DNA from: Arsenicicoccus cauae
GTDB taxonomy: Bacteria > Actinomycetota > Actinomycetes > Actinomycetales > Dermatophilaceae
Reading direction: 5' to 3'
NCBI RefSeq assembly: GCF_009707125.1
Contig: NZ_WLVL01000028.1
Coordinates: 175,359 to 239,358, forward strand
Length of the DNA stretch: 64,000 nt
This document shows positions 8,284 to 18,423 of this stretch, piece after piece (the stretch's first letter is position 1; each line of letters starts with the position of its first letter). The notes under the pieces were generated by a model. The model made no database searches. It saw only the letters and a list, made by a program, of their open reading frames with translations, and was not told the DNA's origin. Position numbers and translations under genes: made by a program.

Positions 8284-9963
8284 TCAGCTGCCGCGGTGGT
8301 CGCGGTAGTACTCGATGAGCCCCCGCGTGGACGGGTCCTGGGCGGCCAGGGCGTCGGCGTCGCCCTCGATGGCGGGGCCGACCTCCTTGGCGAGCTTCTT
8401 GCCGAGCTCGACGCCCCATTGGTCGAACGAGTCGATGCCCCACACGACGCCCTCGACGAAGGTGATGTGCTCGTAGAGCGCGATCAGCTGACCTAGCGTG
8501 GACGGGGTGAGGGCCGGCGCCATGATCGAGGTCGTCGGCCGGTTGCCCTCGAAGACGCGCGCGCTGACAAGGGACTCCTCGGTGCCCTCGGCGCGGACCT
8601 CCTCGGCGGTCTTGCCGAAGGCCAGCGCCGCGGTCTGGGCGAGGAAGTTGGCCAGGAACAGCTCGTGGACGTCCTGGGCACCGTCCTTGAGCGGGTGCGA
8701 GGGGTTGGCGAACGCGATGAAGTCGGCCGGCACCAGGCGGGTGCCCTGGTGGATGAGCTGGTAGAAGGCGTGCTGGCCGTTGGTGCCGGGCTCGCCCCAC
8801 CAGATCTCGCCGGTCTCGGTCGTGACGGGCGTCCCGTCATACCGCACGCCCTTGCCGTTGGACTCCATGGTGAGCTGCTGCAGGTAGGCCGGGAAGCGGT
8901 GGAGGTACTGCGCGTAGGGCAGCACGGCGTGGGTGTGGGCACCGAGGAAGTTGGAGTTCCAGACGTTGAGCAGACCCATGAGGGCGGGGACGTTGCGCTC
9001 CAGCGGCGCGGTGCGGAAGTGCTCGTCCATCGTGTGCATACCGGCGAGCAGCTCGGCGAACCGCTCGGGCCCGATAGCGACGACCAGCGAGGTGCCGATG
9101 GCCGAGTCGACGGAGTAGCGCCCGCCCACCCAGTCCCAGAACCCGAACGCGTTGGCCGGGTCGATGCCGAACTCGCTGACCTTGTCCAGCGCCGTCGAGA
9201 CAGCGACGAAGTGCTGCGCGATCGCGGCGAGCGCCTGGTCGCTGTCACCCTCGCGGATGGCGCCGCGCTCGGCCAGACCGTCCAGGAGCCACTTCTTGGC
9301 GAGGCGGGCGTTGGTGAGCGTCTCGAGCGTCGTGAAGGTCTTGGACGCGACGATGAACAACGTCTCCTCGGGGTCGAGGTAGGCGGTCTTCTCGTGGACG
9401 TCGGTGGGGTCGATGTTGGAGATGAAGCGCAGCTCCAGCCCCTCCTGGCCGTAGGGCTTGAGCGCCTCGTAGGCCATGACGGGGCCGAGGTCCGAGCCGC
9501 CGATGCCGATGTTGACGACGTTCTTGATGCGCCGTCCGGTCACGCCGGTCCACGCCCCCGAGCGCACCTTGTCGGCGAAGGCGTAGATCTGGTCGAGAAC
9601 CTCGTGCACCTCGGGCACGACGTCGGTGCCGTCCACCTCGACGACCGTGCCGCGGGGAGCCCGGAGCGCGGTGTGCAGGACGGCCCGCTTCTCGGTGACG
9701 TTGATCCGCTCCCCGCCGAACATCGCGGCGCGCCGCTCGGCCAGCCCCACCTGCTCGCCCAGCCGGACCAGCTCGGCGAGGATCTGGTCGTCGACGAGGT
9801 TCTTGGACAGGTCCACGTGCAGGTCGCCGGCGTCCAGGCTCATCCGGCGCGCCCGGTCCGGGTCGGAGGCGAACCACCCGCGCAGGTCGGGCTCCAGGTC
9901 GTCGCGGGCGTCGGAGAGCTCACGCCAGGCGTCGGTCGTCGTCGGGTCGACAGGATGGGGCAT
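8284..9963 (-). CDS. pgi: Glucose-6-phosphate isomerase
   Basis: A 559-residue enzyme interconverting glucose 6-phosphate and fructose 6-phosphate in glycolysis. Signature segments are [19 protein letters not shown], the second PGI signature around [18 protein letters not shown], and the C-terminal [20 protein letters not shown]. The length matches the 550-residue bacterial/eukaryotic type. The start at 9963 has GGAAGG at good spacing. The frame extension to 10119 is poor in family similarity and is discarded. A TTAGAT box at 10062-10067 (minus strand) could be its promoter. Monocistronic. Confidence 0.95.
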   Translation of the reverse strand: MPHPVDPTTTDAWRELSDARDDLEPDLRGWFASDPDRARRMSLDAGDLHVDLSKNLVDDQILAELVRLGEQVGLAERRAAMFGGERINVTEKRAVLHTALRAPRGTVVEVDGTDVVPEVHEVLDQIYAFADKVRSGAWTGVTGRRIKNVVNIGIGGSDLGPVMAYEALKPYGQEGLELRFISNIDPTDVHEKTAYLDPEETLFIVASKTFTTLETLTNARLAKKWLLDGLAERGAIREGDSDQALAAIAQHFVAVSTALDKVSEFGIDPANAFGFWDWVGGRYSVDSAIGTSLVVAIGPERFAELLAGMHTMDEHFRTAPLERNVPALMGLLNVWNSNFLGAHTHAVLPYAQYLHRFPAYLQQLTMESNGKGVRYDGTPVTTETGEIWWGEPGTNGQHAFYQLIHQGTRLVPADFIAFANPSHPLKDGAQDVHELFLANFLAQTAALAFGKTAEEVRAEGTEESLVSARVFEGNRPTTSIMAPALTPSTLGQLIALYEHITFVEGVVWGIDSFDQWGVELGKKLAKEVGPAIEGDADALAAQDPSTRGLIEYYRDHRGS

Positions 9964-10217
9964 GGGTGCCTTCCTTGCGGTGATGGCGGACGTCGGGTTG
10001 TCGTGCGAGGACGCCGTTGTCATCGCTGTGCGTCGCGTGACCTCGGCCACGCACCTCTTGCATCTAATCACCTCTGTGCCTCCAGGAGTCCGTCCCCGGG
10101 GATCCCGCCGCAGGTCCACGCCGCACGGCCGGGGCCGATGAAGCGCTTGAACGATTTAACGTCCCGGCATCGTCTCGGCCGGGCGCACCAAGGCCGGCGA
10201 GCACAACCGGCCCCGGC
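9964..10217. other. Intergenic region between pgi and the uracil-DNA glycosylase gene
   Basis: About 254 bases carrying the presumed pgi promoter (TTAGAT on the minus strand near 10062-10067) and the 3' flank of the glycosylase gene. A moderately AT-rich patch lies at 10050-10075. I see no gene or convincing terminator in it. Confidence 0.5.
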
Positions 10218-11039
10218 TCACAGCCGCGCGATCACCTCGTCGAGCATCGCGTCGGTGAGGCGGCCGGTGAAGGTGTTCTGCTGGCTGACGTGGTAGCACC
10301 CGACGAGGCGGATCTCCTTGCCCCGCGCGGTGATCAGGGTGGCCTCGGCGCCGTGGCCGAACTTCGGCGCGGGACGCGGGACGGCCCAGCCGAGCCGTCT
10401 CGCGGCGCCGATCGCCTGCGCCCAGCCGATGCCGCCGAGGGCGAGCAGGCTCTCGAGATCGCGCTCCACGAGGGTGATCTCACGATCCAGCCACGGTGCG
10501 CAGGTGGCCTTCTCCAGGGTCGAGGGCTGGTTGTCCGGGGGCGCGCAGTGCACGGGGGCCGTGATGCGCACGCCGTGCAGCTCGAGGCCGTCGGCCGCAT
10601 GCACGCTGGTGGGCTGGCTGGCCAGGCCCGCGCGGTGGAGGGCGGCATACAGCCAGTCCCCGCTGCGGTCCCCGGTGAAGATCCGGCCGGTCCGGTTGGC
10701 GCCGTGCGCCGCGGGGGCGAGCCCGACGATCAGCGCGCGCGGGTGCGGGTCTCCCCACCCCGGCGCCGGGCGGCCCCAGTAGGGCTGGTCGGCGAACGCG
10801 GCCCGCTTGGCGCGGGCGACCTGCTCGCGCCACCCGACCAGGCGTGGGCAGGCCTGGCAGACGGCCACTCTCGCGTCGAGCTGATCGAGGGACCGGGCCG
10901 ACCCCGCCAGCCGTATGACGTCCGTCGCGGCTGCGGCACGCTGGGTGCGGGGCCGCGCGGGATCCCCGGGCCACCCCGTGCCCGGCGGCACGGGCGAGGG
11001 ATGCAGGTCGCCGGTGCCGGGGTGCGGGAGCAGGTCCAT
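10218..11039 (-). CDS. Family 5 uracil-DNA glycosylase (UdgB type)
   Basis: A 273-residue DNA repair glycosylase that removes uracil and other deaminated bases. Motif A is [19 protein letters not shown], and the distal DNA-intercalation motif is [16 protein letters not shown]. These match family 5 (UdgB), which lacks the polar Asp/Asn of family 1 in motif A. Four candidate 4Fe-4S cysteines are present in [12 protein letters not shown] and further on (PVHCAPP, ATCAPW), as usual for this family. Such an activity is useful in a GC-rich genome exposed to cytosine deamination. Start 11039 is the first ATG of the frame that does not run into the transporter promoter side. Confidence 0.88.
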   Translation of the reverse strand: MDLLPHPGTGDLHPSPVPPGTGWPGDPARPRTQRAAAATDVIRLAGSARSLDQLDARVAVCQACPRLVGWREQVARAKRAAFADQPYWGRPAPGWGDPHPRALIVGLAPAAHGANRTGRIFTGDRSGDWLYAALHRAGLASQPTSVHAADGLELHGVRITAPVHCAPPDNQPSTLEKATCAPWLDREITLVERDLESLLALGGIGWAQAIGAARRLGWAVPRPAPKFGHGAEATLITARGKEIRLVGCYHVSQQNTFTGRLTDAMLDEVIARL

Positions 11040-11159
11040 GCCGGCAGGATGCCATCCCGCACCGCCGGGCGTGCACGGCATCCGGTGGACCTGGTCCGAG
11101 AGCTGACGAGGAGCCGGCCGGGGAGGATGAGCGGCAGCAGGCCCAGCAGTAGGCTCGCG

Positions 11160-12221
11160 TCAGCGCGAGACGTAGCCCGTCGCCACCGCGTCACCCGCGG
11201 GGACGTCCTTGGGGATCAGGCCCTGCGAGCGCATGAACGTCGACATGGCCTGCCACTGTGCCGGGTCCAGCCTGCCGCTGACCGCCCCGTCCTTGGTGCG
11301 CATGACCGTGACCGTCGCGTCCAGGGTGGCTCGGGCCGCGGCGGCGGCCTTGGCCTCGGCGAGGTTGGGCACGTGCCGCGCCGAGTCCTTGATGGCCTGC
11401 TCCGGGTCGGAGACCATCATCTGGATGCCGTCCAGCATCCCGTCGGCCACCGCGCGGACACGGTCCGGGTTGGCGCGCAGGTAGTCCCGGGTGGTCACGA
11501 GCGAGATGGACACGAGCGGCACCTCGCCCGTCGCCGTGAGCGGGATCGAGCGCACGTCGAGCCCGGCGAGCCGCATCTGCACCGTGTCGTTGTTGGCGTA
11601 GCCCATGACGGCGTCCACCTTGCGGGTCGCGAGCGCGGCCTGGCTGGTGTATCCGATCTCGGTGACCCGCACGTCCCGCTCGGTGATGCCCGCGGCCTTG
11701 AACATCGCCAGGGCCCCGAGCCAGCTCTCGCCATACCGCCCGGGCACCCCGAGGGACCGACCCTCGAGGTCGGCGGGTGTCTTGATCGGGGAGTCGGCCG
11801 GGACGATCAGCTCGACGGGGTACCTCCGGTAGTAGGAAGCGACGGCCACCAGGTCCAGACCCTTGGCGCGGGCCTCGACCATCTCGTCGCCGCCCGCGAT
11901 GACCAGGTCCTCCTGCCCGGAGGCGATGGCCGTGAACAGCCCCTCCTGCGCGCCGTGGTGGCGGACGGTGACGTCGGTGCCACGACGCCGGAAGGAGCCC
12001 TGCTCGATCCCCACGTAGAACGGCGCGAACTGGATGTTGGGGATGTAGGTGAGGCCGACCGTGGCCCTCCCTCCCCCGGTGCTGCTGCTCGCGGGCGTGC
12101 CGGTCGGCGCACCGGCGGTGGACGAGCGGACCACCGGGTCGCCGCTGCCGCCGCACGCGGCCAGCGCCAGCACCGAGGTGAGTCCGACGGCGGTGAGCAG
12201 GGATCGGCGGGTGATGGTCAC
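11160..12221 (-). CDS. ribY: Riboflavin-type ABC transporter substrate-binding lipoprotein (RibY-like)
   Basis: A 353-residue NMT1/THI5-like binding protein. The N-terminus is a lipoprotein signal peptide (ITRRSLLTAVGL...LALAAC, lipobox Cys at about residue 23) followed by a Gly/Ser/Thr linker. The mature domain begins VGLTYIPNIQFAPFYVGIEQ, a family hallmark, with later EDLVIAGGDEM and YRRYPVELIVPADSPIKTP. It starts with GTG behind a GAGGA site. Position downstream of the FMN riboswitch and the permease gene implies flavin or flavin-precursor uptake (RibXY type) rather than thiamine-precursor uptake. Ligand is inferred from the riboswitch only. Confidence 0.82.
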   Translation of the reverse strand: MTITRRSLLTAVGLTSVLALAACGGSGDPVVRSSTAGAPTGTPASSSTGGGRATVGLTYIPNIQFAPFYVGIEQGSFRRRGTDVTVRHHGAQEGLFTAIASGQEDLVIAGGDEMVEARAKGLDLVAVASYYRRYPVELIVPADSPIKTPADLEGRSLGVPGRYGESWLGALAMFKAAGITERDVRVTEIGYTSQAALATRKVDAVMGYANNDTVQMRLAGLDVRSIPLTATGEVPLVSISLVTTRDYLRANPDRVRAVADGMLDGIQMMVSDPEQAIKDSARHVPNLAEAKAAAAARATLDATVTVMRTKDGAVSGRLDPAQWQAMSTFMRSQGLIPKDVPAGDAVATGYVSR

Positions 12222-12278
12222 GGGGAGTGGTCCTCTCGGGGATGCGGGGGTGCGGGAGTGCGGGTGGGTGAGGTCCGG

Positions 12279-13058
12279 TCAGCCGCGAGGGGTCTCACGG
12301 ACGTCGGCGACGATCGTGGAGCGTCGCTCGACGACCAGGAGCAGGGTGTATGCCGAGGCTGCGATCACGCAGAGCATCACGATGACGGCGACCATGCCCG
12401 CCGTGTCGACCGCGTCCCGCTGCAGCGTGAGCAGGGTGCCGAGCCCCTCGCCGCCCATGACCATCTCGCCCACGACGGCCCCGGTCACGGACAGGGTGAA
12501 GCCGTTGCGCAGGCCGGCGAGGACGTTGGGCAGGGCCAGGGGCGCCTCGACGTGCCGGAGCAGGTCCCAGCTGCCGGCGCCGTCGATGCGGGCGGCGTCC
12601 ACGACCTCGCGCGGGACGTGGGTCAGGCCGACGACGGAGGAGATGAGGATCGGAAAGAACACCATCAGCGAGCACAGGCCCATGATCGCGGTCAGGCCGT
12701 AGCCGACCCAGAGCACGAGCAGCGGGGCGAGGGCGATGGCGGGGATCGCCTGGGTGGCCCCGAGGAAGGGGGTCACGGCGGCGCCGACCCAGCGCGACCG
12801 GTGGACCAGCACGGCCAGGGGCAGGGCGACAGCGGCGCCGAGCGCGCAGCCGCCGAGCGCCTCGGCGAGGGTGAGCGCGACGTAGGGCCACACCACGGGG
12901 CCGCCCAGCATGCCCACCAGACGTGTCGCCACGTCGAGCGGACCGGGCAGCAGGAAGGCCGGCAGCCCGGCGAACGCCGCGACCAGCGCCCAGACGGCGA
13001 GCAGGACGGCGCCGAGCGCCAGCGGCGCCAGCCAGGTGTGCCTCGCGTGTCGGGTCAT
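12279..13058 (-). CDS. ribX: Riboflavin-type ABC transporter permease (RibX-like)
   Basis: A 259-residue inner-membrane permease of the ThiX/SsuC/TauC group with about six hydrophobic segments. The EAA loop that contacts the ATPase is VPREVVDAARIDGAGSWDLL followed by RHVEAPLALPNVLAGL. The ATG at 13058 sits 5 bases after GGAGG. It is the first gene behind the FMN riboswitch and is followed by ribY after 57 bases. No ATPase gene is adjacent, so the pair must use an ATPase encoded elsewhere or borrowed from another transporter. Confidence 0.82.
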   Translation of the reverse strand: MTRHARHTWLAPLALGAVLLAVWALVAAFAGLPAFLLPGPLDVATRLVGMLGGPVVWPYVALTLAEALGGCALGAAVALPLAVLVHRSRWVGAAVTPFLGATQAIPAIALAPLLVLWVGYGLTAIMGLCSLMVFFPILISSVVGLTHVPREVVDAARIDGAGSWDLLRHVEAPLALPNVLAGLRNGFTLSVTGAVVGEMVMGGEGLGTLLTLQRDAVDTAGMVAVIVMLCVIAASAYTLLLVVERRSTIVADVRETPRG

Positions 13059-13185
13059 CCTCACCTCCGGTCGACTCCCGTGCCGATGCTGCGTGGCTGC
13101 GCCGGGTCACCGTCGGTCGACGGACGTGCGCCAGGTCCGGATCCGCGCCGGTCCCTGGACCGGAGCGGGCGCAGACAGGGCGCCG

Positions 13186-13314
13186 CGTGCTGCCTCCCAT
13201 CCGGACTTTCACCGTCGGTCCTGGAGTTCCACCAGGTCAGCCGCCCACCTCGGAGAGGTGGTCGGGTCGCGGACTGTCACCGCCGGCTCGGAATTGCACC
13301 GACCCCGGAGCACG
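13186..13314 (-). promoter_or_regulatory. FMN riboswitch (RFN element)
   Basis: The minus strand contains the conserved RFN core: GCAATTCCGAGCCGGCGGT, then GTGACAGTCCGCGAC, a variable P3-type hairpin (CCACCTC/GAGGTGG), and GACGGTGAAAGTCCGGATG. A P1 closing helix forms between CGTGCTCC at 13307-13314 and GGCAGCACG at 13186-13194. A TACACT -10 box lies just upstream (13325-13330 on the minus strand). A 16-base palindrome at 13148-13163 (CCGGTCC/GGACCGG) between aptamer and permease start is the likely expression platform. When FMN is bound it should reduce transporter expression. Confidence 0.95.
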
Positions 13315-13353
13315 TGCTCCCCCCAGTGTAGGCCCGGCGGCGAGGTGCCACCG

Positions 13354-14364
13354 TCAGTCGGTGTCGGCCGCCAGGCGCAGGCAGACGCCGTCGAGGATGT
13401 CGTGCTCGGAGGTCACGACGAGGTCGTCCGCACCGGCGGCGAGCACTCGGTCGACGACCCGGCCCCAGATCAGCGCGCCAGCCCCGATGACGTCGACCCG
13501 CCCCGGGTGCATGAACGGCAGCGCCGCGCGGCGGCGGCGGTCGAGGTGGAGCAGGTCCGTACAGGCCGCGCGGACCTGGTCGGCGGGGAGCCTCGACAGG
13601 TGGATGACCTCGGGGTCGTATGCCGTCAGCCCCATCGCGTGTGCGGTCACGGTCGTGACGGTGCCGGCGACGCCGACGAGGGTGCGGACCCCGGCGAGCT
13701 CGACGGTGGCGGCGGCCAGGTCCAGCTGCCGGTCCACCTCGGCGAGGGCGACGGCCAGCTCCTCGGCGGTGGGCGGGTCGTGGTGCAGGTAGCGCTCGAC
13801 GTGCCGCACGCACCCCATGTCCACCGAGATCGCCGCCTGGACGACGCCGTCCGCCGTGCCGCGCACGAGCTCCGTGGACCCGCCGCCGAGATCGACGACG
13901 AGGTAGGGGCCGGGGACGTCCGCCGCCCCGAGGTCGCCGGTCGCGCCGAGGAAGGACAGCTCGGCCTCCTCGGCGCCGCTGATCACCTCGGGAGCGACGC
14001 CGTCGTGCCCGTGCTCGGCGAAGGCTGCGACCACCCCGGCCGCGAAGTCCTCGGCGTTGCCGGCGTCCCGGGCGGCCGAGGTCGCCACGAAGCGCACGTC
14101 CGCCACGCCGAGCTCGGCGCACTGCTCGGCATACTCCCGCGACCGTCCGAGGGCGCGGGCCAGGGCGGCCTCGCAGATGCGGCCGGTCCGGTCGACGCCC
14201 TCGCCGAGGCGGACGACCTCCATGCGGCGCACGACGTCGTGCAGGACGGGTGCGGTCGGCGCGGTGAGGTCGACGTCCGCGACGAGCAGCCGGATCGAGT
14301 TGGTGCCGCAGTCCACGGCCGCGACGCGGCGCACCTCGCCGGCCGTCCCGGCAACGGGGCTCAC
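13354..14364 (-). CDS. ppx: Exopolyphosphatase / pppGpp phosphohydrolase (Ppx/GppA family)
   Basis: A 336-residue member of the ASKHA-fold Ppx/GppA phosphatases, which remove terminal phosphate from polyphosphate or pppGpp. Motifs are VAAVDCGTNSIRLLVADV (phosphate 1), RFVATSAARDAGN, the ISGAEEAELSFLGA segment, and YLVVDLGGGSTELV (phosphate 2). This is the short, two-domain form usual in actinobacteria. It starts with GTG overlapping the DUF501 stop (GTGA), so it is translationally coupled in the eno-ftsB-DUF501-ppx operon. Confidence 0.88.
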   Translation of the reverse strand: MSPVAGTAGEVRRVAAVDCGTNSIRLLVADVDLTAPTAPVLHDVVRRMEVVRLGEGVDRTGRICEAALARALGRSREYAEQCAELGVADVRFVATSAARDAGNAEDFAAGVVAAFAEHGHDGVAPEVISGAEEAELSFLGATGDLGAADVPGPYLVVDLGGGSTELVRGTADGVVQAAISVDMGCVRHVERYLHHDPPTAEELAVALAEVDRQLDLAAATVELAGVRTLVGVAGTVTTVTAHAMGLTAYDPEVIHLSRLPADQVRAACTDLLHLDRRRRAALPFMHPGRVDVIGAGALIWGRVVDRVLAAGADDLVVTSEHDILDGVCLRLAADTD

Positions 14365-14900
14365 CGGCGTTCCCAGCCGTCCTCGGTCGGCACGACGCAC
14401 GGTCCGGGCGCCCACCACTGCCCCACGGCCTCGACGGCCTCGTCGCCGAGCGGGTTGACCCCCGGGCCGGCGGCAAGCGCGTGGCCCGCGAGCACGTGGA
14501 GGCACTTGACGCGGGTAGGCATGCCCCCAGCGGAGATCCCGTCGATCTCGTGCACAGCGCCCAGCTCGGCCCGGTCCGCGAGGTAGGCCTCGTGCGCGCG
14601 GCGGTAGGCCTCGGCCAGCGCCTCGTCGTCCTGCAGCCTCTCGGTCATCTCGCGCATGACGCCCTGGGCCTCGAGGGTCGACAGCGCGCCGGTCAGCCGA
14701 GGACACGTGGCGTAGTAGGTGGTCGGGAAGGGCGTCCCGTCGGCCAGCCTCGGCAGCGTGCGCAGGACGTCCGGGCGCCCGCACGGGCAACGGTGCGCGA
14801 CCTCGACGACGCCGCGCGCCTCGCGCCCCAGCTGGGCGTGCACGGCGGCCGCGTCGTCGTCGGCGAGACCCGGGGCGGGCGTGGTGGACTCGGTGCTCAT
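14361..14900 (-). CDS. DUF501 family protein
   Basis: A 179-residue protein of the DUF501 family, found in actinobacteria between the FtsB-like gene and ppx. It carries conserved cysteines in AHRCPCGRPDVLRTLPRL and FPTTYYATCPRLTGALSTLE, and a central AYRRAHEAYLADRAELG segment followed by MPTRVKCLHVLAGHALA. The Cys pattern suggests a metal site. No reaction is known. Start at 14900; the stop overlaps the ppx GTG start. Confidence 0.88.
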   Translation of the reverse strand: MSTESTTPAPGLADDDAAAVHAQLGREARGVVEVAHRCPCGRPDVLRTLPRLADGTPFPTTYYATCPRLTGALSTLEAQGVMREMTERLQDDEALAEAYRRAHEAYLADRAELGAVHEIDGISAGGMPTRVKCLHVLAGHALAAGPGVNPLGDEAVEAVGQWWAPGPCVVPTEDGWERR

Positions 14901-14947
14901 ACGGTGGCCTCGGCCTTCGGGAGAGGAGGTATGTCGGGCGCCCGGCG

Positions 14948-15709
14948 TCAGCGCGTGGGCGAGGCACCAGGCGTGGTGCGACCGCTGGTGGCGCTGCCGG
15001 AAGGGGTGGCGCCGGGGCGTGGCGTGTCCGAGATCGTTGGCCGCGGTGTGGGCGTCGAGCCGCCCTCGGCGGGGGCCACGGTGGGGTCGAGGCCGAGCCG
15101 GTCGGCGCTGGACAACGAGGTCCAGACCTTGGAGTACCACGGGAGCTGCTCGGCGTCGAGGTCCACGCCGACCACCTGGGCATCGACGGACGTGCGCCGG
15201 CCCGACTGCGGGTCCAGCACGGTGTAGGACGTCTCGCCGGGCTTGACGAAGTGCAGGCGGGACCGGATCTGCTGCTCGAGGAAGGCCTGGTCGTCCCATC
15301 GGGCGCGCTCGCGGACGAGGGCGTCGACCTGGCGCTGCTGCTCGACGATGGAGCGTTCGAGGGTGGCGATCTGGTCGCGCTGCTCGAGATAGCGGCGCAG
15401 CGTGGGGACGAGCATGATCGCGAGCATCACCACGATGGCGGCCAGGCCGAGCAGCCGTCGCAGCGTCGCGGGCCGCAGCCGCCCGCCCGATCCACCCGAT
15501 CCACGCGACCCACCCGGCCCGCTCGCACCACCCGGGCCACCGCCACGGCCCGCGCCACCGTCGTCGCCGGCTCGCCGACGGGTGCTCCCGGCGGGCCGCC
15601 GCTGCCGGTCGCCGGCGCCGGCAGGGCGTCGGGACGACCCCGCGGCTGCACCGGAGGAGGGACGTCGCGCGGGGCGCGACGTCCCTCCTCGGGAGCTGCT
15701 GGACGGCAT
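14948..15709 (-). CDS. FtsB/DivIC-type septum formation initiator
   Basis: A 253-residue bitopic membrane protein. A long, disordered Ser/Arg/Gly-rich cytoplasmic tail (residues 1 to about 80, with repeated GGSGG-type runs) precedes one hydrophobic segment (LLGLAAIVVMLAIMLVP). A coiled coil follows (RRYLEQRDQIATLERSIVEQ) and then the conserved DivIC signature DDQAFLEQQIRSRLHFVKPG. The C-terminal 60 residues are Pro/Thr/Ser-rich. FtsB-like proteins stabilise the FtsL/FtsQ division complex. It follows eno by 10 bases, the usual actinobacterial order. Confidence 0.85.
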   Translation of the reverse strand: MPSSSSRGGTSRPARRPSSGAAAGSSRRPAGAGDRQRRPAGSTRRRAGDDGGAGRGGGPGGASGPGGSRGSGGSGGRLRPATLRRLLGLAAIVVMLAIMLVPTLRRYLEQRDQIATLERSIVEQQRQVDALVRERARWDDQAFLEQQIRSRLHFVKPGETSYTVLDPQSGRRTSVDAQVVGVDLDAEQLPWYSKVWTSLSSADRLGLDPTVAPAEGGSTPTPRPTISDTPRPGATPSGSATSGRTTPGASPTR

Positions 15710-15719
15710 GGGCCCCAGA

Positions 15720-17147
<1,428 letters not shown>

Positions 17148-17828
17148 TCAAGCGTCGCCGTCGGCGCGCGCCGCTAGCCGCCGGACCGTGCTCCGCAAGG
17201 CCTGCTCGGCGTCGATCCCGCGCGTGCGGGCCTCGAGGACGAGGGAGAGCAGGGCGGCCCCGACGTCGTCCGTCCCCGCCTCGCCGGCGGGGGCGGGTGC
17301 CACGGCCTCGGCGAGGAGCTCGCCGCGTCCGGCCCGCTCGAGCCGCGAGGCCGCCTTGGCGGCGAGGGCGAGCGCCGGAAGCGACGCAGGAACGCCGTCG
17401 AGCAGACCGGACCGGTCGGGCTTCTCGAGGGCCTTGATGGCCTCCCAGCCGGCCTCGACCTCGGCGGCATCTCGCACCACGGCGTCCGCGAAGACGTGGG
17501 GGTGGCGTCGCTCGAGCTTGCTGATGATGGCCCCGGCGACGTCGTCGACGTCGAAGGGGTCGGTGGGGTGCTCCTCGCCCACCCGGGCGTGGAAGGCGAC
17601 CTGGAGCAACACATCCCCCAGCTCCTCCACGAGGTGCTGACGGTCGCCCGAGGCGATGGCCTCGGCCAGCTCGTGCGCCTCCTCGACGGCATACGGCGCG
17701 AGGCTGTCGTGGGTCTGCTCGGCGTCCCACGGGCACCCGCCCGGGGACCGCAGCCGGTCCATGACGGCGACGAGGTCGAGCAGCCGCTCGCCGCGGCGGG
17801 GCCGCCCGAGATCGCCGTTCGTCGTCAT
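17148..17828 (-). CDS. mazG: MazG family nucleoside triphosphate pyrophosphohydrolase
   Basis: A 226-residue MazG protein that hydrolyses (d)NTPs to monophosphates and pyrophosphate, a house-cleaning role. The signature SPGGCPWDAEQTHDSLAPY is followed by the metal-binding helix EEAHELAEAI and ELGDVLLQVAFHA (E-x-x-D motif). A second, degenerate segment follows RRHPHVFADA. It lies one base after the stop of the lipoprotein gene, so the two are one transcript. Confidence 0.92.
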   Translation of the reverse strand: MTTNGDLGRPRRGERLLDLVAVMDRLRSPGGCPWDAEQTHDSLAPYAVEEAHELAEAIASGDRQHLVEELGDVLLQVAFHARVGEEHPTDPFDVDDVAGAIISKLERRHPHVFADAVVRDAAEVEAGWEAIKALEKPDRSGLLDGVPASLPALALAAKAASRLERAGRGELLAEAVAPAPAGEAGTDDVGAALLSLVLEARTRGIDAEQALRSTVRRLAARADGDA

Positions 17829-17829
17829 G

Positions 17830-18369
17830 TCAGGGCGTGGGCGAGGGGGTGGGCGCGCCGGCCGCGTCGGCCACGAGCCAGTTGCGCTTCTCGTCACCGA
17901 TCTGCAGGGTGGTGCGGTCGAGCGAGCCGTAGCGCGGGTTGAGCTCGATGTCGGCCTGCTTGAGCTGCTGGACGACCCGCTGCTCGGTGGCCGGGTCCAT
18001 GCTGTTGAGGGCGAGGGCCGTGCGCACAAAGTCGATGGTGGGCCGGGAGGGGTTGTCGACCTTGTCCAGGATCTTCTTTGCGGCGTCGTCGGAGATCCCC
18101 TTGCCCGACTGCTGCATCGCGGGCAGGACATAGCGCCCGAAGGTCAGCAGGCCGACGACGTTGGCCGGCTGCACCGGCTGCGTGACCTGGGACGACCCGC
18201 CGTTGAACTCGCGGGCCGCGGTCTGCACGTCGGACTCGAGGATCGGCTGGCCGTCGACGATCGCGGCGGCGCGGGACTGGGAGCCCTGGTCGCACCCCGC
18301 GAGGAGCCCGGTGGCGGCGACCACGGCCGCCAGGGTCCCGGTGAGCACGCGCTTGGAAGCCAACACCAT
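17830..18369 (-). CDS. SurA N-terminal-like lipoprotein
   Basis: A 179-residue predicted lipoprotein: a signal peptide (VLASKRVLTGTLAAVVAATG) ends in the lipobox LLAGC, then AAIVDGQPILESDVQ, the start of a SurA/PrsA-type N-terminal chaperone domain. No PPIase domain follows, so it is a chaperone-like fragment of the parvulin family, common beside mazG and mfd in actinobacteria. The start at 18369 has AAAGGA close upstream; the longer frame to 18420 would place charged residues before the signal peptide. The C-terminus ends in Thr/Pro/Ser. Confidence 0.78.
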   Translation of the reverse strand: MVLASKRVLTGTLAAVVAATGLLAGCDQGSQSRAAAIVDGQPILESDVQTAAREFNGGSSQVTQPVQPANVVGLLTFGRYVLPAMQQSGKGISDDAAKKILDKVDNPSRPTIDFVRTALALNSMDPATEQRVVQQLKQADIELNPRYGSLDRTTLQIGDEKRNWLVADAAGAPTPSPTP

Positions 18370-18423
18370 CAAGTCCTTTCGGGAAGGGGTCTGCACCGTC
18401 CGCCTCGGGGACGCGGTCACAGC

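Noticed and set aside
13307..13320. Palindrome GGAGCACGTGCTCC as a separate operator
   Set aside because: Half of it is the P1 strand of the FMN aptamer, which explains it better than an independent site.
10290..13331. A 1013-codon plus-strand open frame
   Set aside because: It lies antisense to the glycosylase, ribY, ribX and the riboswitch. Its translation is Arg/Gly/His-rich without any family motif, a normal artefact of very high GC.
15480..15560. Repeated CGATCCACCC-type words as a repeat element
   Set aside because: They encode the Gly/Ser-rich disordered tail of the FtsB-like protein and reflect codon bias plus low complexity.
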